The notes beneath the pieces were generated by a model, which ran no database searches, was not told where the DNA came from, and saw only the letters and a list, made by a program, of their open reading frames with translations. Shown here in pieces: positions 8,946-18,629 of a stretch of DNA of 64,000 bases (position 1 is the stretch's first letter; the number at the start of each line of letters is the position of its first letter). A program made the position numbers and the translations under genes. The DNA is from JAIBJN01 sp963748205. GTDB taxonomy: Bacteria; Actinomycetota; Thermoleophilia; Gaiellales; Gaiellaceae. The stretch covers positions 764,210-828,209 of the forward strand of contig CAVVIB010000023.1 in NCBI GenBank assembly GCA_963748205.1. The letters are read 5' to 3'.

Positions 8946-9036
8946 AGCGCTCCTCCCCTCACCGGCCGCAAAGCGAGCGCGGGTACTTCTCTCCCTACTC
9001 GGACTGTAGGAACTTTTCGGGAGATTTCCAGGCTCG

Positions 9037-9903
9037 TCAGCGGGCGCGCGCGAGCTTGAAGAGCAGGCGCTCCGTCCAGGAGGGACGGCCTGGATCGAAA
9101 TGGCCCGTCGCCGCGCGGGCGTAGGGCGCGCCGACGCGCCGCGCGTAGTCGACGAAGCCCTCGCGTCGCAGCGGCGCCCAGTCCTCGCGATACGGGACGA
9201 CGACGTCGCGTCCCGCGACCTTCTTCGCGGAGAGGAGGAAGGCGATCCCCATCCCGACGGAGACCTCGAGGAGCGAGCCTCGCTCGCGCGCAGCCTCCTC
9301 GCGCAGGCCCCGGTAGAGGGCGGCCATCTCGTCCGGCCCAGGGAGGCCGGATGCGTCCTTCCGGAACTCGCCCAGCGTGGCGCGGAGCTCGGCGAGCTCG
9401 AGCGGCGGGATGTCGATCAGCCTCGCGGTGCGCCCCGACGTGCTCTCGAGCGCCTCCAGGAGCTCGTCGACCGTGCCGATCTCGCGCTCCTCCGCGAGCA
9501 CGCCGGCAGCCTTCAGCTCGTCGACGAACGCGGTCAGGTAGACCCGCGAGCCGTGGACGACGTCGGAGGCCGCCGCGAGCAGCCAGAGCGGCGAGAAGCC
9601 GAAGGCCGCGATCGACCCGAGCTCGACGACGTTCCCGGCGGCCTTGCGCTTCGTGATCTCCTTGGCCGAGACCTCCGGCGGCTCACCGGGCTCGACGCGC
9701 CCGACGGCCTCGATGGCGATCCGCAACGCGTTTTTCGCGGTGGCCTCGTAGAGGCGCGACTGCCTCACGAAGCGCGGCAGGAGGACGAGCGCGCTCTCGT
9801 GCACGACGCCGCCGAGCGTCCCGATCAGCGCCCGCAGGGCCCGCTCCGGGAGCGAGAGCGCGTACCAGAGCCGCTTAGCCGGATTTCGGTACGGTGCCGC
9901 CAT
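9037..9903 (-). CDS. Hypothetical protein, alpha-helical, partly membrane-associated
   Basis: 288 residues of no family I can name. Visible features are a basic, aromatic N-terminus (NPAKRLWYALSLPERALRAL), a repeated pattern of arginine-bearing helices, a hydrophobic segment in the middle (LGSIAAFGFSPLWLLAAASDVVHGSRVYLTA, roughly 95-125) and a second near 215 (LLEVSVGMGIAFLLSAKKVAG). The ATG shares its CATG tetranucleotide with the divergent cyclophilin start, leaving no intergenic promoter space. The hydrophobic segments suggest peripheral membrane association; function unknown. Confidence 0.5.
   Translation of the reverse strand: MAAPYRNPAKRLWYALSLPERALRALIGTLGGVVHESALVLLPRFVRQSRLYEATAKNALRIAIEAVGRVEPGEPPEVSAKEITKRKAAGNVVELGSIAAFGFSPLWLLAAASDVVHGSRVYLTAFVDELKAAGVLAEEREIGTVDELLEALESTSGRTARLIDIPPLELAELRATLGEFRKDASGLPGPDEMAALYRGLREEAARERGSLLEVSVGMGIAFLLSAKKVAGRDVVVPYREDWAPLRREGFVDYARRVGAPYARAATGHFDPGRPSWTERLLFKLARAR
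9890..9895 (+). promoter_or_regulatory. -10-like element of a leaderless promoter for the cyclophilin gene
   Basis: TACGGT lies 6 nt before the ATG at 9902, inside the 5' end of the divergent gene. There is no ribosome binding site between it and the start. Confidence 0.5.
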
Positions 9904-10363
9904 GACTCACGCCACGATTCACACTACACAGGGCGCCCTCGCCGTCGAGCTCTTCGACGAGGACGCTCCCAAGACGGTCGAGAACTTCACGAAGCTCGCC
10001 GGAGACGGCTTCTACGACGGCATCACGTTCCACCGCGTCATCCCCGACTTCATGATCCAGGGCGGCTGCCCGCGCGGGGACGGCACCGGCGGCCCCGGCT
10101 ACCAGTTCGAGGACGAGGAGAACGAGCACCGCGTCGTCAGGGGCGCCCTCGCGATGGCGAACGCGGGGCCGAACACCAACGGCAGCCAGTTCTTCATCGT
10201 CACCACCGAAGCCGCGCCCTGGCTCGACGGCAAGCACACGGTCTTCGGTCGCGTCACCGAAGGCATGGACGTCGTCGACGCGATCTCCCAGGCCCCGCGC
10301 GACGCGAACGACCGCCCGCGCGAGCAGATCAACATCGAGCGGATCGACCTGCCGCAGGGCTAG
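9902..10363 (+). CDS. Cyclophilin-type peptidyl-prolyl cis-trans isomerase
   Basis: 153 residues, the usual length of a single-domain cyclophilin. The characteristic blocks are all present: VELFDEDAPKTVENFTKLA, FYDGITFHRVIPDFMIQGG with the catalytic Arg (FHRV), then MANAGPNTNGSQFFIVT and WLDGKHTVFGRVTEGMDVVD with the proline-binding Phe/Trp/His. No signal peptide, so cytoplasmic protein folding is the expected role. Transcription is probably leaderless. Confidence 0.95.
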   Translation: MTHATIHTTQGALAVELFDEDAPKTVENFTKLAGDGFYDGITFHRVIPDFMIQGGCPRGDGTGGPGYQFEDEENEHRVVRGALAMANAGPNTNGSQFFIVTTEAAPWLDGKHTVFGRVTEGMDVVDAISQAPRDANDRPREQINIERIDLPQG

Positions 10364-10368
10364 TAGGG

Positions 10369-13083
10369 CTAGGCGGCGCGGCCGTCGACGGCCGCCTCGT
10401 CGAGCGCCAGGAAGACCTCGACGATCTTCGGGTCGAACTGCGTGCCGGCTGCCTCGGCGAGGCGCCGGCGCGCTTCCTTCTCGGGCAGCCGCTTCCGGTA
10501 CGCACGGTCGCTCGTCATCGCGTGGTAGGCGTCGCAGACGAGGATGACGCGCGCCTCGAGCGGGATGTCCTCGCCGGCGAGGCCGTTGGGATAGCCGCTC
10601 CCGTCCCAGTGCTCGTGGCAGTGGAGGACGATCTCGCAGACCTCCTCCAGCCGCTCGATGGGAGCGAGGATGCGCGCGCCGAGCTCGGGGTGCAGGCGGA
10701 CGACCTTCCACTCGTCGTCGTCGAGCGGGCCCGGCTTGGCGAGGATGGCCTCGGGGATCCCGATCTTCCCGATGTCGTGGAAGAGGGCGCCGAGCTCGAG
10801 GCGCTTCAGCGTCCTGGCATCGAGGCCGAGCGCGCGGCCGACGTGCAGCGAGAGGTCGGTGATCCAGCGGGCGTGCGAAGAGGTGTACTCGTCGTTCGCC
10901 TCGAGGGCGTTCGCGAGCGCCTCGACCGTGGAGAGGAACGTGCGCTCGAGGCTCTCGAAGTTCGAGACGTTCGCGATGGCGAGCTTGACCTGGTGCGCGA
11001 CGCCGGCGAGGAGCCGCATGCTGCGCTCGTCGAACGTGTCGTCGGGCCCTTCGCCGCGGACGATGACGCAGCCGAGCCTGCCCGAGTCGATCTCGATCGG
11101 CGCGATCGCGATGGCGGCCTTGCCCAGGTCGGGGCTTCCGCCCGCGACCGGGGTGGACAGCGTCTGGAAGGGCTCGCGGCTCGCGAGGATCTCGCGGGCG
11201 CGCTCGTGCGGGAACGGGATCGACCACAGAAGGGTGGCGTCGTCCGGCTGGAAGCCGACGAGGGCGCGGAGGCGAAGCTCCTCGCCCGGCCCCTCCGGAA
11301 GCCAGAGCGACGACCGCGGCCGGTGGAGCAGGCGCGCGGATTGCTCGACCGCGCGCTCGAGCACCTCGTCCAGCGAGTCGGCGGCCGCCAGCTGCCTGCT
11401 GAAGTCGAGCAGCGAGTTGGCGATCTCGAGCGAGTCCTTGGCCCGCTCGGCCTCCAGCCGCTCCGCCTCGTAAAGCCGCGCGTTCTCGACCGCGACCGAG
11501 GCGTGGCCGCCCAGCACCTCGAGGAGACGGACGTCGTCCTCGTCGAACTGGGCCACGCCGAGCTTGGAGATGACGACCGCGCCGATCACGCGCGCGCCGT
11601 ACCGGAGCGGGACGGCGACCATCGACTCGTCGACGTCGTCCGTGCCGGGGATCGTCTCGGCGAAGTCGCAGTCGAGGGCGTTGTCGAGGAGGATCGACTC
11701 GCCGGTGCTCGCGGCGCGGCCGGTGATGCCTTCGCCGATCTTGCAGCGCAGCGCCTCGACGCTCTCCTCGGCGTCCGGGTCGAGGTCGCCGCGCCAGGCC
11801 ACCGGGATGAGGTCGTCGCCGTCGACGACGTAGAGGCGGCAGCTGTGGTAGTCGACGAGCATCCGGAGCTCGTCGACGATCGTCTCGCCGATCTGGCGGA
11901 CGTCGTTCAGCCGGTTCAGCTTCCCGGCGAGGCTCTGGAGCATCTTCAGGTGCGCGATCGAGCGCACGTCGCGGCGCGCCGACCCCGGCTCGGGGCGCTC
12001 GCCGCCGTCCTCCTCGAAGAGCACTGCCTGGTTCTTGCCGCGCGCCTTGGCCGTCATCATCGCGATCTCCGCGCAGGCGACGAGCTCGCGCGGGTTCATC
12101 GCGTGCTCGGGCCCCTGGGCGATCCCGACGGAGACCGAGAGGCGCCCTGCGGGCTCGATGTCGGTCTCGGCCAGGCGGTCGGTGATCCTGCGGGCGAGGC
12201 CGAGGGCGTCGCCGGCGTCGCAGGACGCCATGATCACGCCGAACTCTTCGCCGCCCAGGCGGCAGACGACGTCGGAGACGCGGACGGTGCTCTGGAGCAC
12301 GTCGGCGAGCCCGAGCAGCACCTGGTCGCCGATGCCGTGCCCGTGGACGTCGTTGACGCGCTTGAAGTCGTCGATGTCGAGCATCAGGACCGCGATCGGG
12401 TCGTGGGTCCTGCTCGCGCGGTTCAGCTCGGCGCGGAGGCGCTCGTGGAAGTAGCGGTGGTTGTAGAGGCCGGTGAGCGAGTCGGTCTGCGCCTGCAGCT
12501 CGAGGACGGCGCGCACCTGCGCGTTGTCCAGCGCGAGCGCCGCCGCGTCGCCGAAGCGCTTGGCGAGCTCGAACTCCTCCTCCGTGAACGCCGCGCCGGC
12601 GCCGATCCGGTAGACGTTGAGCGCGCCCATGACACTCCCGCGGGCGACGAGAGGCACCGAGATGAGGGCTTCCTGCTCGTCTACGGGGGTCCCGGGGACG
12701 GTCTTCACGCGCGGGTCGCTGTGGGCGTCGTTGACGAGCTGGGGCTCGAGGTGGTCGATCGCCCAGCCGGTGATTCCCTCGCCGAGGAGCGGCCGGGAGC
12801 TCATGACTTCCTCGGCCCAGCGGTCGCGCGCCATCACCGGGATGAGGACGCGCCTCGCCTCGTCCGCCTGGTAGATCGTGAACGCGTCGTAGGGGATGAC
12901 GTCGGCCAGGCTGTCGGCGATGCGCTCGAGCACGGTCGTGTGCGTCTGCTCCGAGAGCACCTCGTGGAAGACCTCCGCGAGACGCCGGTACGAGTCGACG
13001 AGCGCGTCCGGGCGCGCGGGCGACCCCGGGTCGGTCGCCTCGACCGCCTCGAACAACGAGCCGTTCACCTCTCTGAGTTCCAC
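10369..13083 (-). CDS. Multidomain c-di-GMP enzyme: GAF-GGDEF-GAF-GAF-HD-GYP
   Basis: 904 residues with no membrane segment, so a soluble sensor. Order: GAF (about 25-180; VLERIADSLADVIPYDAFTIY... GEGITGWA), GGDEF (about 195-350; TDSLTGLYNHRYFHERL, intact LGGEEFGV, preceded by an RVSD inhibitory I-site), two more GAF domains (about 380-690), and HD-GYP (about 715-end; FHDIGKIGIPEAIL, HCHEHWDGSGYPNGL). Both diguanylate cyclase and phosphodiesterase catalytic motifs look complete, so it could make and hydrolyse c-di-GMP according to GAF ligands. The GTG start at 13083 has GAGGAGG 13 nt upstream; GTG 13068 is an alternative. Confidence 0.9.
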   Translation of the reverse strand: MELREVNGSLFEAVEATDPGSPARPDALVDSYRRLAEVFHEVLSEQTHTTVLERIADSLADVIPYDAFTIYQADEARRVLIPVMARDRWAEEVMSSRPLLGEGITGWAIDHLEPQLVNDAHSDPRVKTVPGTPVDEQEALISVPLVARGSVMGALNVYRIGAGAAFTEEEFELAKRFGDAAALALDNAQVRAVLELQAQTDSLTGLYNHRYFHERLRAELNRASRTHDPIAVLMLDIDDFKRVNDVHGHGIGDQVLLGLADVLQSTVRVSDVVCRLGGEEFGVIMASCDAGDALGLARRITDRLAETDIEPAGRLSVSVGIAQGPEHAMNPRELVACAEIAMMTAKARGKNQAVLFEEDGGERPEPGSARRDVRSIAHLKMLQSLAGKLNRLNDVRQIGETIVDELRMLVDYHSCRLYVVDGDDLIPVAWRGDLDPDAEESVEALRCKIGEGITGRAASTGESILLDNALDCDFAETIPGTDDVDESMVAVPLRYGARVIGAVVISKLGVAQFDEDDVRLLEVLGGHASVAVENARLYEAERLEAERAKDSLEIANSLLDFSRQLAAADSLDEVLERAVEQSARLLHRPRSSLWLPEGPGEELRLRALVGFQPDDATLLWSIPFPHERAREILASREPFQTLSTPVAGGSPDLGKAAIAIAPIEIDSGRLGCVIVRGEGPDDTFDERSMRLLAGVAHQVKLAIANVSNFESLERTFLSTVEALANALEANDEYTSSHARWITDLSLHVGRALGLDARTLKRLELGALFHDIGKIGIPEAILAKPGPLDDDEWKVVRLHPELGARILAPIERLEEVCEIVLHCHEHWDGSGYPNGLAGEDIPLEARVILVCDAYHAMTSDRAYRKRLPEKEARRRLAEAAGTQFDPKIVEVFLALDEAAVDGRAA

Positions 13084-13273
13084 GCGGCCGCAGGTACCTC
13101 CTCTTCGCGGCCCCGCCGCCAGGGGGCCAGGGACAAATTCAACTCCTCTCGCATGGCGGCGAACCTCCCTCCGAAGGGTGATTCGTGCCAACGCGTCTCG
13201 AGGGCGACTTGCCAGCCCCGGCAGGGTCGAGGATGATTGCCCTTCCCCAGCAAGGGCGTCGAAGGAGGTCTTT
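13084..13273. other. Divergent intergenic region between the GGDEF/HD-GYP gene and the PHHWW pair
   Basis: About 190 bases without a convincing gene. It carries the ribosome binding sites of both flanking genes (near 13096-13103 on the minus strand and GGAGGT at 13264-13269 on the plus strand). A 6-bp inverted repeat, GCCCTT/AAGGGC at 13239-13257, stands just before the plus-strand binding site and could influence its access. No clear -35/-10 pair was recognised. Confidence 0.4.
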
Positions 13274-13529
13274 TTGCCCCACCACTGGTGGCTGATCGAG
13301 GGAGACAACCCGGGGCCGAAGCAGCGTGCTGCGAGCGTGCTGAAGGCGGTCGACGACCTGCCCAACGTCGAGTGCCTCTTCGTTGGACGCGAGGAGCCGG
13401 CCAGCTCCGGGCGGTGGTACGCGCTCGTTTGGGTCGACCCGAAGGCCGATCCGGACGAGATCGAAGCGCGCGAAAGCCAGCATCAAGGTGCGGCGGTCGG
13501 TGAAGCAGCTGACCCGCTTCGACGGCTAG
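13274..13529 (+). CDS. Small 'PHHWW' protein 1 (unknown function), frameshift near 13475
   Basis: Starts at TTG 13274 with GAAGGAGGT 5 nt upstream. The first 66 residues begin PHHWWLIEGDNPGPKQRA and align with the next gene: PHHWWLI, then DNPGPKQRA, then a beta-strand CLFVGREEPASSGRWYALVWV matching LFVGRTKKNAWFALVYI. At about 13475 one extra base shifts the frame. Corrected, the end reads AKASIKVRRSVKQLTRFDG and a TAG at 13527-13529, giving about 84 residues. I know no family for it. The short beta-alpha pattern with clustered His and Trp at the very N-terminus could form a metal or ligand site, but that is a guess. Confidence 0.6.
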
Positions 13530-13548
13530 CCGTCCAGGGAGGTTCTGC

Positions 13549-13818
13549 ATGCCCCACCACTGGTGGTTGATCGACCCTGACAACCCGGGCCCCAAGCAGC
13601 GGGCCAAGGCGGTTCGCAAGGCCGCCCGCGAGTACGGGACCGAGGTGCTCTTCGTCGGCCGCACGAAGAAGAACGCCTGGTTCGCCCTGGTCTACATCGA
13701 AGACCCGGAGCGCGAGGACGAGGTCTACAAGGCGGTCGGCGGGCGCGGCAAGCTCTTCGACCTCGAGGGCTTCGAGGCCGAGAGCAAGGAGCGCCGCGAG
13801 AAGGGCGACAAGAGCTAG
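13549..13818 (+). CDS. Small 'PHHWW' protein 2, tandem paralogue (unknown function)
   Basis: 89 residues, ATG with GGGAGGT 7 nt upstream, 19 bases after the first copy. Shared blocks with copy 1 are PHHWWLI, DNPGPKQRA and LFVGR...FALVYI; the rest has diverged. The C-terminus is a charged helix (FEAESKERREKGDKS). It is soluble with no signal peptide or membrane segment. The two copies form one transcription unit with no other gene on that strand. They sit between a c-di-GMP enzyme and a nucleotide-cyclase regulator, both on the other strand, so a link to second-messenger signalling is only positional. Confidence 0.65.
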   Translation: MPHHWWLIDPDNPGPKQRAKAVRKAAREYGTEVLFVGRTKKNAWFALVYIEDPEREDEVYKAVGGRGKLFDLEGFEAESKERREKGDKS

Positions 13819-16800
13819 CTAGTCCGCAACGCTGACATACGAGACGGCGCCGACGTCGCGGTAGAAGCTGTTCGCCTTCCGCCGCTCGCGCTCGGCGTCG
13901 TCTCCGTACCCGTCCGCGGCCAGGTCGGCGGCGGCGCGCAGGCGCGCGAACGCCTCGTCCGGCAGCGAGCCGATGTGCGAGAAGGCCTCGGCGGCCTGGC
14001 GCCAGTCGCCCGTCGCCGCGGCCCGGGCGGCCTCGAGCCACCGCGTCGTGGTCGGCGCGCGATGCGCGGCGTCGACGAGCTCGTCGCCCCGGTTCAGCTC
14101 GACGAGCGCGAACGCGAGGTCGGGGATCCAGAACGATCCGAGCGAGTGCCCGCGGCCCTCGTCGAGCCACAGCCCGAGGAGCTCGTCGGCTGCATCCGAG
14201 GCGTCATCGCCCCTCCCGGCGGCGGCGAGCGCGTGCGCGTCGAAGGCGAGCACGGGGAAGAGGAGCTGGGGAGCGCCGACCGACCGGGCGGCGCGCGAGC
14301 GCCCGCTCGACGCTCTCGATGGCCGGGTGAGGGCCCTCCCTGGCGAGCTGGACCTTCGCGCGGACGAGTAGGACGTCCACCTCGTGGAGCGAGCCGTTGC
14401 CCTCCGCGGCCTGGGCGAGCAGCCCGTCGCCGATCTCGAGCGCTCGCGTCCAGTTCCCGCGCCAGTACGCCTCGAAGACGCGCTCGACCTCGAGCCAGCG
14501 GAGCGCCAGCGCGTCGCCGAAGCGCTCGGCCGCGCGGCGGGCCTCGGCGTACAGCTCGAACGCGCGCGTCAGGTCGCCGAGGTCGGCCGTGATCGAAGCG
14601 AGGTTGTTGTAGCCGCGCGCGGCCTGCGGCGAGTTGGCGAGCGCGGCGACCTGGACGCTCTCGCGCAGGTCGTCCAGGCCGTCGAGGTCTCCCGTCATGA
14701 CGCGCGAGAACCCGCGCGTGCTGAGCGTGTGCGCGCGGAAGTCGTCCAGCTTCAGCTCGTCGGCCATGCGGAGCGCCTCGCCGGCGGCGCTCGCGCGTCC
14801 TCGGCCTCGTCGGCTGCGAGATGGAAGTGCGCGCGGCTCGCGAGCACGCGGACCTTCGACCGCGACGGGGGCCGTTCGGCGAGGAGGGCCACCGCCTGCC
14901 TCAGGTGCGAGTCGGCCTCCTCCCGGCGTCCCTGGGTGATCATCAGGAGGTCGGCGAGCAGCACCTCCGCCTCGGCCGCGAGCTCGAGCTCGCCGGCTTC
15001 GAGGAGCGCGCGGGCTGCCTCCTCCAGCACGTCGGCGCCCGTCTGCTCGGCGCGGAAGAGCGCCTGTCCGTAGCGCAGGAGGAGCGGCGGCCGCTCGGGG
15101 TCGTCCTCGGGCCAGGAGGCCAGCGCCTCGCGGTAGAAGCGCACCGCGGGCGCGTAGGCGGAGAGCGCGAGCGCGCGGTCTCCCGCCTCCGCCAGGGCGA
15201 GGCGCGCGCGCTCGGGAAGGTCGTCGATGCCGCGATTGGCTGCCCGTGCGAACTGGAGGGCGCTGAGGTAGTGGTGCGCGATCAGGTCGGCGATGTCCTC
15301 GGCGCGGTCGCCGGCCAGCGACTCGAGCCACTCCGCCGTGCGCCGGTGCAGCTCGGCGCGCCGCGGCCGGGGGATCTGCCCGTAGGCGACGTCGCGCACG
15401 AGCACGTGCCGGAAGACGAACGCAGTCTCACCGGCGACCGAGGAGCGGCGCTCGCGCCGGACGAACTCCTTGCGCTCGAGCCGCTGGAGGCCCTGCTCGA
15501 CCTCGGGCGTCGGCCGGTCGCTGACCGAGGCGAGGGCGCCGACCCAGAAGACCTTCCCGACGACCGCCGCGTCCTGCACGAGCGCCTTCTCCTCGCCCGC
15601 GAGCGTGTCGAGGCGCGCCGCGATGATCCCCTGAACCGTCTCCGGGAGCGGCGGGCCGGCATCCGTGCCGCTCTCGGCCAGCATGCGCACGAACTCCTCT
15701 GCGTACAGCGGGTTACCGCCCGCGTGCGCGAGCAGGTCGTCCACCCGCTCCTGCGGCACGGAGCGCTCGGCCAGGAGCGACTGGAGCAGTCGCTCGATGT
15801 CGGTCGTCCGAGAGCGGCGAGAGCGAGACGGTGAGCGCGCTGCGCTTGCCGCCGCCCCAGCCGGGCCGGCGCTCGAGCAGCTCGGGCCGCGCGGTGCAGA
15901 CGACGAGGATGGGCACGTCGGTGGCCCAGTCGACGAGGTGGTCGACGAAGTCGAGGAGGCCTTCGTCGGCCCAGTGGAGGTCCTCGAAGACGAGCACGAG
16001 CGGCCGCGTCTCCGCGAGCGCCTCGAAGAAGCGGCGCCAGGCCGCGAAGGCCTCGCGGCGCAGGTCGCCGCCGGCCTCTTCGGGCCCCTCGAGACCGACG
16101 AGCGGGCCGAGGTGCTCGTCCACCCAGGCGGCCTCGACCTCGTCGTGCACGACGCTCGTCACGGCGACCATGAGCTTGACCGCCGCCTCGTCGGAGGAGT
16201 CGGACTCGAGGATCCCGGCCTGCGCCTTGACCATCTCGCCGAGGGCCCAGAAGCTCACGCCCTCGCCGTAGGGGAGCGAGCGCCCCTGGCGCCAGTTGGC
16301 GAAGACCTCGGGATCGTCGTCGAGGGCTGCGTAGAGCTCGAAGAGGAGGCGGCTCTTTCCGATGCCCGGCGCGCCCACGAGGGTCACGAGCTGCGGCGCC
16401 CGCTCGCGCTCGGAGCGTGCGAGCGCGTCGCGCAGCAGGCGCAGCTCCTGCTCGCGCCCGATCAGCTCTGCGCCGCCGCGGAAGGCGATGTCGACGCCGA
16501 GGCGCGTGCGGGGAGCGACGACCTCCCAGACCCGGATCGGCTCGGTCTTGCCCTTGGCGGCCACCGGCTCCGCGTCGCGGTACTCGATCACCGTGGACGT
16601 CGCCCGGAACGTCGTCTCGTCGACGAGGATCCCGTCGACCGGAGCCGCGGACTGGAGCCGCGAGCAGGTGTTGATGATGTCGCCCGCGGCCATGCCCTCG
16701 CCCTCGCTGGGGCGGGCCGAGAGCGCGATCATCGCCTCGCCTGTCGTGACGCCGATGCGCACGTGCAGGCCGAGGGTGGGATCGGCGGCGTTCATCTCGC

Positions 16801-17239
16801 CGATCGCCTCGCGGACGGCGAGCGCGGCGCGCACGCCGCGCTCGGGGTCGTCCTCGTGGGCGAGCGGCGCGCCGAAGAGGGCGACGACAGCGTCGCCGAT
16901 GAACTTCTCCACGGTGCCGCCGTAGCTCTCGAGCTCGGTCTTCACGCGGGCGTGGTACGGGGCGAGCATCCGGCGCACGTCCTCGGGGTCGAGCTGCTCG
17001 GCGCGGCCGGTGAAGCCGACCAGGTCGGCGAAGAGCGCGGTGACGATCTTGCGCTCCTCGAGGATCGGCGGCTGCGCCTCGCTCGGCTCGAAGGGCGCTC
17101 CGCAGGCGGTGCAGAAGGGAAGGCCGAGCGTGACGACCTCGCCGCAGCTCCCGCACGCGCGCCCGAGCTGGACGCCGCAGCTTCCGCAGAACAGCGCCCC
17201 TGGGCGGTTCTCGAAGCTACAAGACGCACATTCGGCCAT
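13819..17239 (-). CDS. Zinc-ribbon adenylate/guanylate cyclase with AAA-type ATPase and TPR region, three frameshifts
   Basis: About 1139 residues. N-terminus: two zinc-ribbon pairs (CASCSFENRPGALFCGSCG and CGSCGEVVTLGLPFCTACG). Then a class III cyclase domain (about 60-235; ERKIVTALFADLVGFT with the metal Asp, VEKFIGDAVVALFGAP with the second Asp) and a STAND/AAA ATPase (GREQELRLLRDAL, Walker A LVGAPGIGKSRLL, Walker B LVLVFEDLHWADE). A long TPR-like helical region completes it (for example ARGYNNLASITADLGDLTRAFELYAEA). Frame changes near 15800, 14790 and 14275 interrupt it; motif order otherwise matches the actinobacterial cyclase-ATPase-TPR family. The start codon shares CATG with the divergent membrane-protein gene. 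Confidence 0.8.
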
Positions 17240-18200
17240 GACGCGAACTAGTGTAGGGAGGTTGCAGGCCGAGAACGCGCCGCGCCCCGGTCTCGCCGAG
17301 GTCATCGCCGTGTGGACGGTCTTCGGCCTCGTCGGCTTGGCCATCCTGGTCACGTACGCGCGCCTGCCGCTCGACGAGCTGTACAACGTGAGCGGGACCG
17401 GGCTCGAGGGCGGCGCGAGCCGCCTGCTGGTCTTCGCCGGCTATCCGACGGCGCTCGTGTCCATCGCGGTCCTGGCCGTCCTGGTCGACCGGCTGCGCAC
17501 GCGGTGGGTGTCCGTTCTGGCCGTGATTGCGGCGCTCATGTGCGTGACGGTGGCCTGGCCGGGCGTCATCGAGCAGAGCGACCTCGACGCCAAGCCCTCC
17601 AACCTGCCCGCCGCCGCCGGCACGTTGATCGCCCTGGCGCTGACCTTCTACGCGCTCAGCAAAGGCGGCATCGGCTACCGGCGGCCGTTCGGGGGCGGCT
17701 GGGACGTCGCCCGCCTCGTCCTGGCGATCGTCGTCGTACTCGCCGCGATCCCCTGGTTCGGCGCGACGCTCGGCTTCTACCTCGACGACGTGCCCGGCCT
17801 CGGCTCGCTCTTCCTCTCGGGAGAACCGCGGCCGGAGCCCGGCCATCCGACGCTCACGGCCGTCCATCTGGGGCACCACCACGGCTTCGACGGGACCCTG
17901 CTCGCGCTCGCCGCGATCGCGCTCTCACGCACGGTTTGCATGCTGCGTTCCGGCTTCCTGCGCACCGGGTATCGCTTCTACGTGTCGCTGATGCTCGTCT
18001 ACGGCCTCGCGAACGCCCTTCAGGACTTCTGGCTCGAGCAGATCGTGAAGCGCGGCACGACCTCGCTCGAGATCCCGACGCTCACCGTTCCGAAGGCATC
18101 CGTGGCCTGGGCTGCGTTGCTGGCGGCGGCTCTACTCATCCACTTGGCAGCCGGGCGCGTAAGACAGACGGAACCCTTATCCCAGGAAGGAGTCCCATGA
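17238..18200 (+). CDS. Multi-pass membrane protein of unknown function
   Basis: 320 residues with about seven hydrophobic helices: around 22-42 (EVIAVWTVFGLVGLAILV), 68-90, 96-113, 130-146, 155-177 (VARLVLAIVVVLAAIPWFGA), 220-233, 250-268 and 293-310. A histidine-rich loop, TAVHLGHHHGFDG, lies at about 212-224 and could bind a metal. The stop overlaps the ATG of the following cupredoxin lipoprotein (ATGA), so the two are probably made together. A copper or electron-transfer association is conceivable from that pairing alone. I do not recognise the family. Confidence 0.65.
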   Translation: MTRTSVGRLQAENAPRPGLAEVIAVWTVFGLVGLAILVTYARLPLDELYNVSGTGLEGGASRLLVFAGYPTALVSIAVLAVLVDRLRTRWVSVLAVIAALMCVTVAWPGVIEQSDLDAKPSNLPAAAGTLIALALTFYALSKGGIGYRRPFGGGWDVARLVLAIVVVLAAIPWFGATLGFYLDDVPGLGSLFLSGEPRPEPGHPTLTAVHLGHHHGFDGTLLALAAIALSRTVCMLRSGFLRTGYRFYVSLMLVYGLANALQDFWLEQIVKRGTTSLEIPTLTVPKASVAWAALLAAALLIHLAAGRVRQTEPLSQEGVP

Positions 18201-18628
18201 CACGTCGCTTACTGCTGCTCTTCATGACAACCCTCGCGCTGGTCGTCGCCGTGGCGGCCTGCGGAGGAGACGACGACGACGAAGGCTCGGAGGAGCCGGC
18301 CGCCGAAGAGACCACCACCGAGGACACCGGCGGTGGAGGCGGGGATACGGCCACGATCATGCTCGTCGCCGATCCGAACGGTGACCTCTCGTTCGACCAG
18401 ACCGAGCTGACCGCTGCGGCGGGCGAGGTCACGGTCGAGCTCATGAACGACTCCGGCATTCCTCACAACGTCGAGATCGAGGGGAACGGCGTCGAGGAGG
18501 TCAGCGAGACAATCAGCGAAGGCTCCACCTCGATGACGCTGACCCTGGAGCCCGGCGAGTACGAGTTCTACTGCGCCGTGCCCGGTCACCGCGAAGGCGG
18601 CATGGAGGGAACGCTCACGGTCGAGTAG
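18197..18628 (+). CDS. Cupredoxin (plastocyanin-like) lipoprotein
   Basis: 143 residues. A lipoprotein signal peptide ends in VAVAAC-GG, then an acidic/Thr/Gly linker, then a cupredoxin fold from about residue 50. All four type 1 copper ligands can be read: His in IPHNVEIEG, and Cys, His and Met in FYCAVPGHREGGMEG. It should be an extracytoplasmic electron carrier. AGGAAGGAG lies 5 nt before the ATG, and the ATG overlaps the stop of the membrane protein. It is the only copper protein in the window; its redox partner is not evident. Confidence 0.88.
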   Translation: MTRRLLLLFMTTLALVVAVAACGGDDDDEGSEEPAAEETTTEDTGGGGGDTATIMLVADPNGDLSFDQTELTAAAGEVTVELMNDSGIPHNVEIEGNGVEEVSETISEGSTSMTLTLEPGEYEFYCAVPGHREGGMEGTLTVE

Positions 18629-18629
18629 G

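Noticed and set aside
9100..13236. A very long open frame (about 1378 codons) on the plus strand opposite the GGDEF/HD-GYP gene
   Set aside because: Its translation is Arg/Glu/Val-rich without domains and mirrors codon bias on the other strand, which clearly encodes GAF-GGDEF-GAF-GAF-HD-GYP. Such antisense frames are common in very GC-rich DNA.
13276..13563. Repeated CCACCACTGGTGG at both PHHWW starts as a regulator-binding palindrome
   Set aside because: The repeat is fully explained by the conserved codons for His-His-Trp-Trp. I note it only as a coincidence of coding.
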